The notes under the pieces are model-generated. The model saw only the letters and a program-made list of their open reading frames with translations, ran no database searches and was not told the DNA's origin. A DNA stretch of 64,000 nucleotides. It comes from Haloterrigena sp. KLK7 (GTDB taxonomy: Archaea > Halobacteriota > Halobacteria > Halobacteriales > Natrialbaceae). The stretch spans positions 1,364,001-1,428,000 of the forward strand of contig NZ_CP149787.1 of the NCBI RefSeq assembly GCF_037914945.1. The letters are read 5' to 3'. The translations under genes and the position numbers were made by a program. This document shows, one piece after another, positions 43,912 through 52,125 of the stretch (positions within the stretch are counted from its first letter, which is position 1; each line of letters opens with the position of its first letter).

Positions 43912-44415
43912 TCACTGGAGTTCGATCTTCCGGACGAACTCGAGGTCGCGGATCTCGGTGATCGTCTCGCCCGGCAGGTCCTGGTCGGTGATCAGGTAGA
44001 GCTTCGGCTCGTCGGTGAACTCGGGGTCCTCGCTGATCGTCTGGCGGATCGAGATACCGTGCTCGGCGAGCGTCCCCGTGACGTCGGCGACGATCCCCTC
44101 CTGTTCGGCGTCGTGGACCGCGATCGACAGCACCGTCAGGTCGAGCACCGGCGCCAGGTCCATCAGGCTCGGCACCTGCGAGATGTTCTGGAAGATCCGT
44201 CGTAACTCGGGATCGTCGAGGATGACGTCCGTCGTCGAATCGACGACGCGCCGGTCGACGCCGATCTCGCGAGCGATACCCGTGTTCGGAATCTCGATCC
44301 CGCCGGAGACGACGCGACCGTCGTCGTTGACCGAGAACCCCCGCTCTAGCAGTAAGCGAATCACCGCCTGCTGGCTGGGCGAGCCCTCGAACTTCTCCAT
44401 GATCTCGTCGAACAT
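43912..44415 (-). CDS. HTH-ACT domain protein (amino-acid-responsive regulator)
   Basis: 167 residues. Residues 1-75 are a winged-helix-like region (FEGSPSQQAVIRLLLERGFSVNDDGRVVSGGIEIPNTGIAREIGVDRRVVDSTTDVIL). Residues 90-167 are an ACT domain (LTVLSIAVHDAEQEGIVADVTGTLAEHGISIRQTISEDPEF). ACT domains bind amino acids, so this probably adjusts amino-acid metabolism in response to pools. hisB lies about 1 kb away, but no direct operon link exists. Confidence 0.88.
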   Translation of the reverse strand: MFDEIMEKFEGSPSQQAVIRLLLERGFSVNDDGRVVSGGIEIPNTGIAREIGVDRRVVDSTTDVILDDPELRRIFQNISQVPSLMDLAPVLDLTVLSIAVHDAEQEGIVADVTGTLAEHGISIRQTISEDPEFTDEPKLYLITDQDLPGETITEIRDLEFVRKIELQ

Positions 44416-44540
44416 TCGTTGGCGGGTATACGCGGGCCGAGGTATAAGGCCCGGTGATCGCTCCGGCGGCCGATCGGTGCCACCCAGCGGACGTCGCGTC
44501 TGACGGGCGATTTTTGAGAGTCCGGGCGGAACGGCACAGC

Positions 44541-45476
44541 ATGCGCGAACTCCGACGCTGTGACTTCTGCGGCGGCGACGCCGCCGGGGCCTTCGAGATC
44601 GTCCCGCCCGAACTCGAGCCGAGCGAGGGCGAACAGCGACGCGTCGTCCTCTGTCCCGACTGCAAGGACCGCCTGCAGACGCTCATCGAACCGCTACTCG
44701 CCCGTGTGAGCGCCGCCGCCGACGACGAGCCGTCGGCAGCGGCCACGGAGGGCGCGGGCGGGACCGACCGGCGCGCCGACGAGACCGACTCGAGAGACGA
44801 CGGCGACAGTGACCGTCCGGACGCCAGCGAGAGCGAGGCCGAAACCGTCGTGGCGTCGGCCGACCAGGCGACCCGAGAGCGGTCGGCGGACTCGAGTCCC
44901 GATCCCGACGCGACGGTCTCGGACGGCACCGCCGAGGAAAGCGAGGCGCGCAGCGCCTCGGAACGGAGCGACGAAGTCGCGAAGAAGGACGCCGACGGCG
45001 ACAGCGCCGAAACCGGCGACAGCGCCGAAACCGGCGACAGCGCCGAAACCGACGACAGCGCCGCCGAGGCCGGCGCCGGCGACGCGGAAGCGGCGTCCGG
45101 TTCGATCCTCGAGGACGGAATCACCGTCGAACGGACCGCGTCCGCGGAGGCGGAGCCAGAGGCGGAATCAGAATCGGAATCGGAACCGCGAGAGGAGCCC
45201 GACGAACCGACTGACTCGGACGACGAGCGCTCGAGCGGCGAAGAGACCAGCGGGTCGGCCGGTCGAGACGCCGCGAATCGGCCGCCGGCCGCGTACGGCA
45301 AGGTGTTGCGACTGCTGCGGAACCGCGAGTTCCCCATGCAACGCAGCGCCGTCGAAAGCCTGGCCAGCGGCGCCTACGACCTCGAGTCCCGCGAGGTCGA
45401 CGCGATCATCGACCACGCGATCGAACGGGGCGAGTTCGTCGAGAAGCGCGGCGAACTGCGGCGACCCGAGCGCTAG
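44541..45476 (+). CDS. Zinc-ribbon protein with acidic repeat linker and C-terminal helical domain
   Basis: 311 residues. N-terminal zinc ribbon CDFCGG...CPDCKD (residues 7-10 and about 39-42); then about 180 residues of low-complexity Asp/Glu/Ser/Ala, including three GDSAET-type units from an 18-bp tandem repeat; then an ordered C-terminal domain ([61 protein letters not shown]) that looks winged-helix-like. Probably a nucleic-acid-binding protein. Its TAG overlaps the convergent hisB stop (CTAG). Confidence 0.8.
   Translation: MRELRRCDFCGGDAAGAFEIVPPELEPSEGEQRRVVLCPDCKDRLQTLIEPLLARVSAAADDEPSAAATEGAGGTDRRADETDSRDDGDSDRPDASESEAETVVASADQATRERSADSSPDPDATVSDGTAEESEARSASERSDEVAKKDADGDSAETGDSAETGDSAETDDSAAEAGAGDAEAASGSILEDGITVERTASAEAEPEAESESESEPREEPDEPTDSDDERSSGEETSGSAGRDAANRPPAAYGKVLRLLRNREFPMQRSAVESLASGAYDLESREVDAIIDHAIERGEFVEKRGELRRPER
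45000..45053 (+). repeat. 18-bp tandem repeat, three units
   Basis: GACAGCGCCGAAACCGGC three times in a row (last unit GAC at the end), in frame and encoding the GDSAET-type linker units. Copy number could vary between strains by slippage without breaking the frame. Confidence 0.85.
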
Positions 45477-46063
45477 AGCGTTCCCTTCGTACTCGGGGTT
45501 CCCTCGCGGTGCTCGTCGAGCCGCGTCGCGTCGTCGAGCGTCCGCGCGAGCGCCTTGAACAGCGCCTCGACCTCGTGGTGGGCGTTCTCGCCGGAGACCA
45601 CCTCGAGGTGGACGGTCAGACCGCCGTTCATCGCCAGCGACTCGCCGAAGTGACGCGCCATATCGCTCGTGAAGCCGCCGATCGCGGCCTGCGAGAACGT
45701 GCCGTCGAAGTAGAACCGGGGCCGTCCGCTGACGTCGACGACGGCGCCGGCGACGGCCTCGTCCAGGGGCACCTTCCGGTCGGCGTAGCGGACGATCCCC
45801 GAGCGGTCGCCCAGCGCCTCGTCGAAGGCCTCACCGAGGACGATCGCGACGTCCTCGACGGTGTGGTGATCGTCGACCTCGAGGTCGCCGTCGCAGTCGA
45901 CGGTCAGGTCGAACAGGCCGTGTTTGGCGAACGACGTCAGCATGTGATCGAAGAAACCGATTCCGGTGTCGACGTCGGCCTCGCCGTCCCCGTCGATCGC
46001 GAGCGTGAGTTCGATCGACGTCTCGGCCGTCTCCCGCGTGCGGGTCGCCGTTCGCTCGCTCAT
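45473..46063 (-). CDS. hisB: Imidazoleglycerol-phosphate dehydratase (HisB)
   Basis: 196 residues, the monofunctional form. Two half-repeats carry the Mn-binding His motifs: [51 protein letters not shown] and [24 protein letters not shown]. It dehydrates imidazole-glycerol phosphate in histidine synthesis. The start [19 protein letters not shown] is typical. hisG and hisA are elsewhere in the window, so the pathway is dispersed. Confidence 0.95.
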   Translation of the reverse strand: MSERTATRTRETAETSIELTLAIDGDGEADVDTGIGFFDHMLTSFAKHGLFDLTVDCDGDLEVDDHHTVEDVAIVLGEAFDEALGDRSGIVRYADRKVPLDEAVAGAVVDVSGRPRFYFDGTFSQAAIGGFTSDMARHFGESLAMNGGLTVHLEVVSGENAHHEVEALFKALARTLDDATRLDEHREGTPSTKGTL

Positions 46064-46377
46064 GCCGTCCCGAACGGACCGCCGGTACAAGGGAATTGCG
46101 CTCGGTCGGTCCCGTCGAGGGGCCGCTTCCGACGGCGTCTATAGACCGCTACTGTCGGCCACGTTTCACTCCCGAGCGGTCCAGATCCGAGAATCCGGTA
46201 GAAACGGAGTTATCGTCTTAGAATGACGTATGAAAATTCTAAACATATCTAAGAGAGTTTCGAAGTATCGTAGTGACTCGTTATCAGCGATGAAATGAAG
46301 CGAAACGACGGCAATATTCAGCCCGTTATATCACAGGTGGAGAGAATGTCGTGTATACGAAGAGGTGACCCGAATCG
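46064..46377. other. Intergenic AT-rich promoter region
   Basis: About 314 bp between hisB (leftward) and a small membrane gene (rightward). The central part, about 46200-46345, is markedly AT-rich with several TATA-like stretches (for example AAAATTCTAAACATATCTAA and GTTATATC), so it probably holds both divergent promoters. No coding frame or RNA gene seen. Confidence 0.5.
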
Positions 46378-46647
46378 ATGTCCAACCCCTCCCCGCTATC
46401 GAACGAATCGATCGGTCCGTCCGGCCCTGAATCGGACCGACAACGCGAGCGACGCGTCTACAGGCTCGTCCACTCGCTCAAAGGTCCGACGCAGTTCCTG
46501 TCGTTTTGGATCGCAATCGCCCTCCCGTTCGTCCATCTCCCGCTGCTCGCGCAGGGACTGGGCGATCCACAGATCACCTCCACGTTTCTCGTGCTCCTCC
46601 TCGTCAACGTCCTCGCACTCTACGCCGGCCACGGCTACAAGCAGTAG
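46378..46647 (+). CDS. Small membrane protein
   Basis: 89 residues. Residues 1-28 are Ser/Pro/Asp-rich and polar; then two hydrophobic helices (FLSFWIAIALPFVHLPLLAQ and ITSTFLVLLLVNVLALYAG) and a short HGYKQ end. An AGGTG motif lies 12 nt upstream. No family recognised. It precedes trkH by 100 bp on the same strand and could be co-transcribed with it. Confidence 0.65.
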   Translation: MSNPSPLSNESIGPSGPESDRQRERRVYRLVHSLKGPTQFLSFWIAIALPFVHLPLLAQGLGDPQITSTFLVLLLVNVLALYAGHGYKQ

Positions 46648-46747
46648 CGCACCGGCACCGCCCGCCCTGACGTCGCGCCGTTCCCGGTATCGGTCCCGTA
46701 TCGTCCAAATCTGTTAATGGTCTCCACCGCCCAGGAGTATCCATCCA

Positions 46748-48277
46748 ATGCGGATCCGCGTCGACTGGCGCTCGAGTTGTAGCCTCACCGGGACCGTCCT
46801 GAAGTGGCTGTCCGTGCCGCTGGCCGCGCCGCTCGTGCTGGCGCTCCTGGACAGACACGACCCGGTCCCGTTCGTCGTCGCGATCGTCGCGACGGTCGCG
46901 ATCGGGATCGCCCTCGAGACCCTGCGCGGCGATCCGACGTTAGGGCAGCGCGAGGCGTTTCTCATGGTCTCGCTGACGTGGCTGATCGTCGCCCTCGTCG
47001 GCACGATTCCGTTCGTGCTCGTCGGCGTCGGCGCGCCGCCGGCCTCCGCGTTCGCCTTCTCGGTCGACGGCGTCGTCAACGCCGCCTTCGAAGGGATGAG
47101 CGGGCTCACGACGACCGGCGCGACGGTGATGAGCGGCTGGGACTTCAACAACCAGTCCCGGGCGATCCTCCTCTGGCGCCAGATCCTCCAGTGGCTCGGT
47201 GGCCTGGGAATCCTGATCGTCGCCATCGGGCTGCTCTCGAACCTGCTCGTCGGGGGCGCACAGCTCATGGAGACCGAAACGCAGACGAAAAACGTCACGA
47301 AGCTCCGCCCCCGAATCGGCGAGACCGCCCGCCTCATTTGGGGGCTGTACGTCGGTCTCACGGCGCTGGCCGCGGGGACCTTCTACGGGCTCCACCTGCT
47401 CGGTCTGGCCCCGAACATGGACCTCTTCAACGCCGTCTCCCACGCGTTAACCAGCGTCGCCACCGCCGGCTTCTCGCCGGAGGGCGGGAGCGTCGGCGCG
47501 TTCGAACCGATCGTTCAGTGGGCCGTCATCCCCTTCATGATCCTCGGCGCGACCAACTTCGTCCTCCTGTACGCCCTCACGCAGGGGGCGTGGCGGCGCC
47601 CCCTCGAGTCCGAGGAGTTCCGGTTCTACATCGGCCTGCTGGCGGGGATCGGCGCGCTCGTCGCGGCGATCCTCTGGCTCGATCCGGAAATCGACGCGGG
47701 CCTCGAGGCGACGGTCCGACACGGACTGTTCAACGTGGTCTCGATGCTGACGACGACCGGGTACGCGTCGACGGACTTCAACTACTGGTCGGCCGGCGCG
47801 ACCCAGCTCCTGTTCTTCTGTATGTTCCTCGGCGGGATGGCCGGCTCGACGACCTGCTCGATCAAGACGCTGCGCTGGCTCGTCGCGCTCAAGGCGTTTC
47901 GGCGCTCCCTGTTCACCGCGATCCACCCGCAGGCGATCCGCCCGATCCGGCTGAGCGACGACGTCGTCGACGAGGAGACGATCGGCGACATCTTCGCCTA
48001 CCTCATGCTGGCGATCGGCATCTTCGCCCTGCTGACCGTCTTCGTCGTCGTCGACGCGGTCCGCGCCGGGACGGCCGTCTCCGAGTTCGAGGCCTTGAGC
48101 GCGTCGGCCTCGATCTTCCTCAACATCGGTCCCGCGTTCGGGATGGCCGGTCCCATGGACAACTACGCCGGCTTCCCCACCACCACGCGGGTCGTCATGA
48201 TCGGTATGATGTGGATCGGCCGCATCGAGATCGTCCCCGTGCTCGTGTTGCTGACGCCGGCGTTCTGGCGATCGTGA
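46748..48277 (+). CDS. trkH: TrkH-family potassium uptake protein
   Basis: 509 residues, with the four M1-P-M2 pore repeats of the KtrB/TrkH family. Selectivity-filter segments are SGLTTTGATVM, TSVATAGFSP, SMLTTTGYAS and LNIGPAFGM. Conserved WRQILQWLGGLGILIVAIGL and GGMAGSTTCSIKTLRW are present. It imports K+ (or Na+-coupled K+), central to a salt-in haloarchaeon. A TrkA/KtrA regulatory subunit is not in the window. The third base of its TGA abuts the repeat-rich intergenic block. Confidence 0.95.
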   Translation: MRIRVDWRSSCSLTGTVLKWLSVPLAAPLVLALLDRHDPVPFVVAIVATVAIGIALETLRGDPTLGQREAFLMVSLTWLIVALVGTIPFVLVGVGAPPASAFAFSVDGVVNAAFEGMSGLTTTGATVMSGWDFNNQSRAILLWRQILQWLGGLGILIVAIGLLSNLLVGGAQLMETETQTKNVTKLRPRIGETARLIWGLYVGLTALAAGTFYGLHLLGLAPNMDLFNAVSHALTSVATAGFSPEGGSVGAFEPIVQWAVIPFMILGATNFVLLYALTQGAWRRPLESEEFRFYIGLLAGIGALVAAILWLDPEIDAGLEATVRHGLFNVVSMLTTTGYASTDFNYWSAGATQLLFFCMFLGGMAGSTTCSIKTLRWLVALKAFRRSLFTAIHPQAIRPIRLSDDVVDEETIGDIFAYLMLAIGIFALLTVFVVVDAVRAGTAVSEFEALSASASIFLNIGPAFGMAGPMDNYAGFPTTTRVVMIGMMWIGRIEIVPVLVLLTPAFWRS

Positions 48278-48666
48278 CCAACCTTTTGCTCTGCGTGCGG
48301 TCGCTTCGCGACCGCACTCGGCAAAACGTTGATGAAAAGCACTCCTCCCTCCGTTCCGGCTCGCACAGCGAGTCTGGCTCACGGCTTCGCCGTTCGCCAT
48401 ACGCGGCGCGTAGCGCCGCGCTCTCCACATCGGTCGTCGGCCCGCTCGCTCGGCCTGCGGCCTCGCTCGCGGTCGGTGGCAGGGTGGCAGCCTGCCCTTC
48501 CCCGGGTCGCACGGCTCTCGCGGTGCTCGAGCCGTACTCCCGGCCGCGGAGACCTCGAGTGTGGGAGCCGAGCCCCTCGCCGCGGCGGTCGACAGCGACG
48601 GTCCGGTCTCCCGTCTCGGGCAATTCGTTTGCGGTGGCGAGCGAACGAGCGGCAGGAAATCGCGCG
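48278..48666. repeat. Palindrome-rich intergenic block
   Basis: About 390 bp between convergent trkH and hisA, packed with short inverted repeats: GTGCGGTCGC/GCGACCGCAC (48295-48317), ACGGC-TTCG-CCGT near 48382 and CGGCGC-GTA-GCGCCG near 48402, plus CGGCCTGCGGCC. Frames through it encode Arg/Glu/Ser-rich peptides that are best explained as non-coding. Similar blocks occur in other haloarchaeal genomes in my recollection. Confidence 0.65.
48295..48317. other. Perfect 10-bp hairpin after trkH
   Basis: GTGCGGTCGC and GCGACCGCAC with a TTC loop, 18 bp after the trkH stop. Placed to act as an RNA 3'-end structure for either convergent gene. Confidence 0.6.
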
Positions 48667-49401
48667 TTACGATTCGTCGACCGCGGCTCGGGCCTCCGCG
48701 AGCGTGAACTGCCCCTCGTACAGCGCGCTCCCGACCACGACCGCGGCCGCGCCGGCCGCTTTCAGGTCCCGCACGTCCTCGAGCGTGGCCACGCCGCCGC
48801 TGGCGATTACAGGAATATCGGTCGCCTCGACGAGCTCCCGAACCGGCTCGGTGGCGACCCCCTCGAGCTGTCCCTCGACGTCGACGTTCGTGAACAGGAT
48901 CGCCGCGGCGCCCAGTTTCTCGTAGCGCTCGGCCGCCTCGACCGGCGAGACCCCGGCGCCCTCGGTCCAGCCCTCGACGACGACCTCGCCGTCCTTCGCG
49001 TCGAGGCTGACGACCACGCTGTCGGGATGGTCGGCGCTGATCTCGGCGACGATCTCGGGGTTCTCGACGGCCGCCGTCCCGAGAATGACCCGGTCGACGC
49101 CGCGCTCGAGCAGGTCGACAGCGTCCGCGACGGTTCGAATGCCCCCGCCCAGTTGGGTCGGGACGTCGACGGTCTCGAGGACGTCGTCGATGGCGTCGCC
49201 GTTCGCCCGCTGGCCCTCGAAGGCCCCGTCCAGATCGACGAGGTGCAACGCCTCGGCGCCCTCGTCGAGCCACCGTCGGGCGGCGTCGACGGGGTCGCCG
49301 TAGGTCTTCTCGGTGCCGCGCTCGCCCTGGACGAGCTGGACGACCTCGCCGTCCTGAACGTCGACGGCGGGAATCACCTGAAACTCCGGAAACGCGCTCA
49401 T
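48667..49401 (-). CDS. hisA: Phosphoribosylformimino-AICAR ribotide isomerase (HisA)
   Basis: 244 residues, a TIM barrel. FQVIPAVDVQDGEVVQLVQG carries the N-terminal catalytic Asp; LHLVDLDGAFEGQ, VPTQLGGGIRT, RVILGTAAVENPEI, LFTNVDVEGQLEGV (second Asp) and PVIASGGVATLEDVRDL provide the two phosphate-binding half sites. It isomerises ProFAR to PRFAR in histidine synthesis. The ATG at 49399-49401 is the family start; in-frame upstream sequence is Arg/Pro-rich and rejected. Confidence 0.95.
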   Translation of the reverse strand: MSAFPEFQVIPAVDVQDGEVVQLVQGERGTEKTYGDPVDAARRWLDEGAEALHLVDLDGAFEGQRANGDAIDDVLETVDVPTQLGGGIRTVADAVDLLERGVDRVILGTAAVENPEIVAEISADHPDSVVVSLDAKDGEVVVEGWTEGAGVSPVEAAERYEKLGAAAILFTNVDVEGQLEGVATEPVRELVEATDIPVIASGGVATLEDVRDLKAAGAAAVVVGSALYEGQFTLAEARAAVDES

Positions 49402-49752
49402 ACGATGGCGCAGGCCGGGCGCGGGCCTAAAGCCACCGACTTCGGGGCCGCGGTATCGACGACGGGTCCGGTGGGACTCGAGGCGGGGCGACTCGGGCGG
49501 CGGGACGACTCGGGCGGCGGGACGACTCGAGCGGTGACTCGGTCGCGGCGGTCGCGGCAGCGGGAATCGGTGCGGACCCGTTCGCGTTCGTCCTCGCGGG
49601 ACCGTCGCCGGTATCGCCGTCTTCCGGGGCGTGTGATGCAGTTTCCCCAAAGTAATTTCACACGCTACCCTGAAATGACACTACGTTATGAGCGTCCGTG
49701 TGGATCGAGTCCGAAATCGACCCGTGACTACGCTGGAGAGGCCGACCGAACG
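49402..49752. other. Intergenic region with a 17-bp tandem repeat
   Basis: About 350 bp between divergent hisA and a small membrane gene. It contains two exact copies of GACTCGGGCGGCGGGAC (49490-49506 and 49507-49523) with a degenerate third. No gene or RNA recognised. Promoters for both genes should lie here. Confidence 0.5.
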
Positions 49753-50136
49753 ATGAATCCACGCCGCATCGACGCGCTCGTCGATCTCGCTTACGGAGTA
49801 CTGATCTTCCTCTCGGTCGTGCTGATCGTCGTCGAGGGAACGCGGGTCGGGTTAGCGCTCGGGCTCGGCGTCCTCGTATCGTACGCATTACACGTCATCT
49901 GGAAGATGGCCCGTTTCGATCCGGAGTGGATGACGCGGGAAGTCGAAGAGACGGTCGAAGAGGCCGTCGAACAGTCGATCGGCGAACAGGTCGATGCGGT
50001 TCAGCAACAGATCGAAACCGTCGACGAGCGCCTCGACCGTCGTCCGCGCGAAGACGAGATCGAAGACCTCCTCGAGGAGACGGTCGCCGACGAAGCGGCG
50101 GACGGCGGGGACGAGACCGGAGACACGACGCGGTAA
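49753..50136 (+). CDS. Membrane-anchored coiled-coil protein
   Basis: 127 residues from ATG 49753. Two close hydrophobic helices (about 9-27 and 31-48), then an acidic, heptad-rich region (WMTREVEETVEEAVEQSIGEQVDAVQQQIETVDERLDRR) likely to form a coiled coil, and an acidic tail. An in-frame ATG at 49676 would add a polar, basic leader; I prefer the later start. It precedes the PiT-like pair on the same strand by 122 bp. Function unknown. Confidence 0.65.
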   Translation: MNPRRIDALVDLAYGVLIFLSVVLIVVEGTRVGLALGLGVLVSYALHVIWKMARFDPEWMTREVEETVEEAVEQSIGEQVDAVQQQIETVDERLDRRPREDEIEDLLEETVADEAADGGDETGDTTR

Positions 50137-50258
50137 CCCCTCGCAGTCTCATCGGGTCACCGACGTGGGCACCACCCGCACCCGACGGCTCGTCGATTCT
50201 CTCAGCGTACACGACGGCACAACGAATATCCGAATCGACGTGAAAGCCGTATATCAGT

Positions 50259-51437
50259 ATGGTGTCCGTGCTGCTGGTCGTGGGAGTTCTCGTGGCCGTC
50301 TTCGTTGGCTACAACATCGGTGGTGCGACGACGGGGCCGGCGTTCGGTCCGGCCGTCGGTGCCGACGCCATCTCGAAGACGATGGCCGGCGTACTGATGA
50401 CGGTGTTTTTCTTCGTCGGCGCGTGGACGATCGGCCGTCGCGTCGTCGAGACTCTCGGCGGTGATCTCGTGTACGATTCCGCCGTCTTCACGCTCGAGGC
50501 GAGCGTCGGCGTCCTCTTTTTCATCGGCGTCGCGCTGTTCATCGGTAACTTCTTCGGCGTCCCCGCTTCGACGTCGATGACCGCCGTCGGCTCGATCGCG
50601 GGACTCGCACTCGCCGCCGGGGAACTCAACTGGGTCGTGATGGGGCAGATCGCCATCTGGTGGATCGTCTCCCCGTTTATCGGCTTCTGGGTCTCGCTGA
50701 TCATCGGCCGCTACTTCTACTCGTCGCTCAATCGACGGCTCGCGATGGCGCGCAGCGAAGGCCCCCTCGTCCGGATCGATCGGTCCCGCCGCGTTCCGAT
50801 TCCGGTCCCGACCGACACCACGAACCGACGCGAGCTGGGAGGCGTAGCGATGGTGATCGTCATCGGCTGTCTGATGGCCTTTTCCTCCGGCACCTCGAAC
50901 ATCGCGAACGCGATCGCTCCGCTCGTCGGCAGCGGCGAACTCGAGATGAATCCCGCCATCCTCATCGGCTGTGTGGCGGTCGGGATCGGGACGGTCACCA
51001 TCGCGCGGCGCACCCTCGAGACGATGGGGAACGAGCTCACGGAACTGCCGCTGACGGCGGCGATCGTGACCGCGACGGTGAGCGCCTCGCTCGTTATCTT
51101 CCTCTCCGCCATCGGCATTCCCGCGAGTTTCGTCATCATCGCGACGATGTGTATCATCGGTCTCGGCTGGGGGCGGGCGACGCGCCCAGTGACGGTCGCC
51201 GACGCTGTCCGGGGCGAGGAGTCAGCCCCGGTCTCGGTCGACGCACTGACCACCGATCGGGAGGGCGAAGAACTGCCACCGATCGGCGACGAGGAACCCG
51301 AACGGGTCCCCAGTGCGGCCGACCTCTTCGATCCGGCGACGACGGCCCGCGTGGTTCTCATGCAGAACGTCGTCCCGATGATCGCGACGCTCGGCGCGTA
51401 CGCCACGTTCCGGTTCGTCCCGCTCTTCGGACTCTGA
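50259..51437 (+). CDS. PiT-family transporter homologue, first of a tandem pair
   Basis: 392 residues, about ten helices. N-half signature GYNIGGATTGPAFGPAVGA near residue 18; C-half FSSGTSNIANAIAPLVGSG near residue 210, the counterpart of GANDVANA with Asp replaced by Asn and no Asp in the N-half. ASTSMTAVGSIAGLALAAGE and IGLGWGRATRP match the family. An acidic cytoplasmic loop (REGEELPPIGDEEPERVPSAADL) precedes the last helix. Together with UspA and the paralogue downstream it looks like one unit. Substrate presumed anionic (phosphate or related), unproven. Confidence 0.82.
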   Translation: MVSVLLVVGVLVAVFVGYNIGGATTGPAFGPAVGADAISKTMAGVLMTVFFFVGAWTIGRRVVETLGGDLVYDSAVFTLEASVGVLFFIGVALFIGNFFGVPASTSMTAVGSIAGLALAAGELNWVVMGQIAIWWIVSPFIGFWVSLIIGRYFYSSLNRRLAMARSEGPLVRIDRSRRVPIPVPTDTTNRRELGGVAMVIVIGCLMAFSSGTSNIANAIAPLVGSGELEMNPAILIGCVAVGIGTVTIARRTLETMGNELTELPLTAAIVTATVSASLVIFLSAIGIPASFVIIATMCIIGLGWGRATRPVTVADAVRGEESAPVSVDALTTDREGEELPPIGDEEPERVPSAADLFDPATTARVVLMQNVVPMIATLGAYATFRFVPLFGL

Positions 51438-51485
51438 CTCGACGGCACCACCTGCGCTTATTTCCGTCGGCGTGGGAGGGCACGT

Positions 51486-51911
51486 ATGATCACGCGCGTC
51501 CTCGTTCCGATGGACGGATCCGAGATGAGCGAACACGCCCTCGAGTACGTCCTCGAGGCCCATCCCGACGCCGAAATCACGGTGCTGACCGTCGTCGGAG
51601 AACCGTCGGCTCTGTGGGGCGAAGCGACGGGACTAGCGCTGGCCGACGACCTCGAGGAGATGGCCGACGACCACGCGGAAGCAGTGTTCGACCGTGCGCG
51701 CGAACTCGTCGACGCGGCAGACGGTGATGCGACCCTCGAGACGACGGTGGAGCTGGGACATCCGGTTCGGGCGATCCTCGAACGGGCCGACGAGTACGAT
51801 ACGATCGTCGTCGGCAGTCACGGCGGTACCATCGCGGACCGGCTGTTCGTCGGTAACGTCGCGGAGAAGGTGGTCCGTCAGTCGCCGGTCCCGGTGACGG
51901 TCGTCCGGTGA
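51486..51911 (+). CDS. Universal stress protein (UspA family)
   Basis: 141 residues. Starts MITRVLVPMDGSEMSEHALEYVLE; the ATP-binding-type motif is VVGSHGGTIADRLFVGNVAEKVVRQSPVPVTVV, a G-x2-G-x9-G pattern with Asn replacing the usual Ser/Thr after the last Gly. UspA domains often sit beside transporters in haloarchaea and may gate them through nucleotide binding. It lies between the two PiT paralogues on the same strand, 48 bp after the first. Confidence 0.92.
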   Translation: MITRVLVPMDGSEMSEHALEYVLEAHPDAEITVLTVVGEPSALWGEATGLALADDLEEMADDHAEAVFDRARELVDAADGDATLETTVELGHPVRAILERADEYDTIVVGSHGGTIADRLFVGNVAEKVVRQSPVPVTVVR

Positions 51912-52125
51912 GCGCCGCGGTCGGTCCGACAGTACGTCAGTGAATGCGTACCGGTCACCGATCGACGGCGACTGTCAGTCTCCGGAGCTCCGCCGTCGAC
52001 GGCTTCCGCGATTGGATCTCGGACCACGTCCTCGCGGGGCCGGCGGATCCGCGCGGACCGCTGTCGCCTGCAACCACGGAGACGAATGGGCGCGTTTTTA
52101 GTATCGGATCGCGTGATTACAGGAC

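Noticed and set aside
48195-48623. 142-codon minus-strand frame over the palindrome block
   Set aside because: Arg/Ser/Glu-rich peptide running through hairpin repeats and into the trkH 3' end; repeated non-coding DNA explains it better.
46804-50136. 1110-codon open frame on the plus strand
   Set aside because: It is an alternate frame of trkH, then non-coding repeats and antisense hisA; only its last 127 codons (49753-50136) are a plausible gene.
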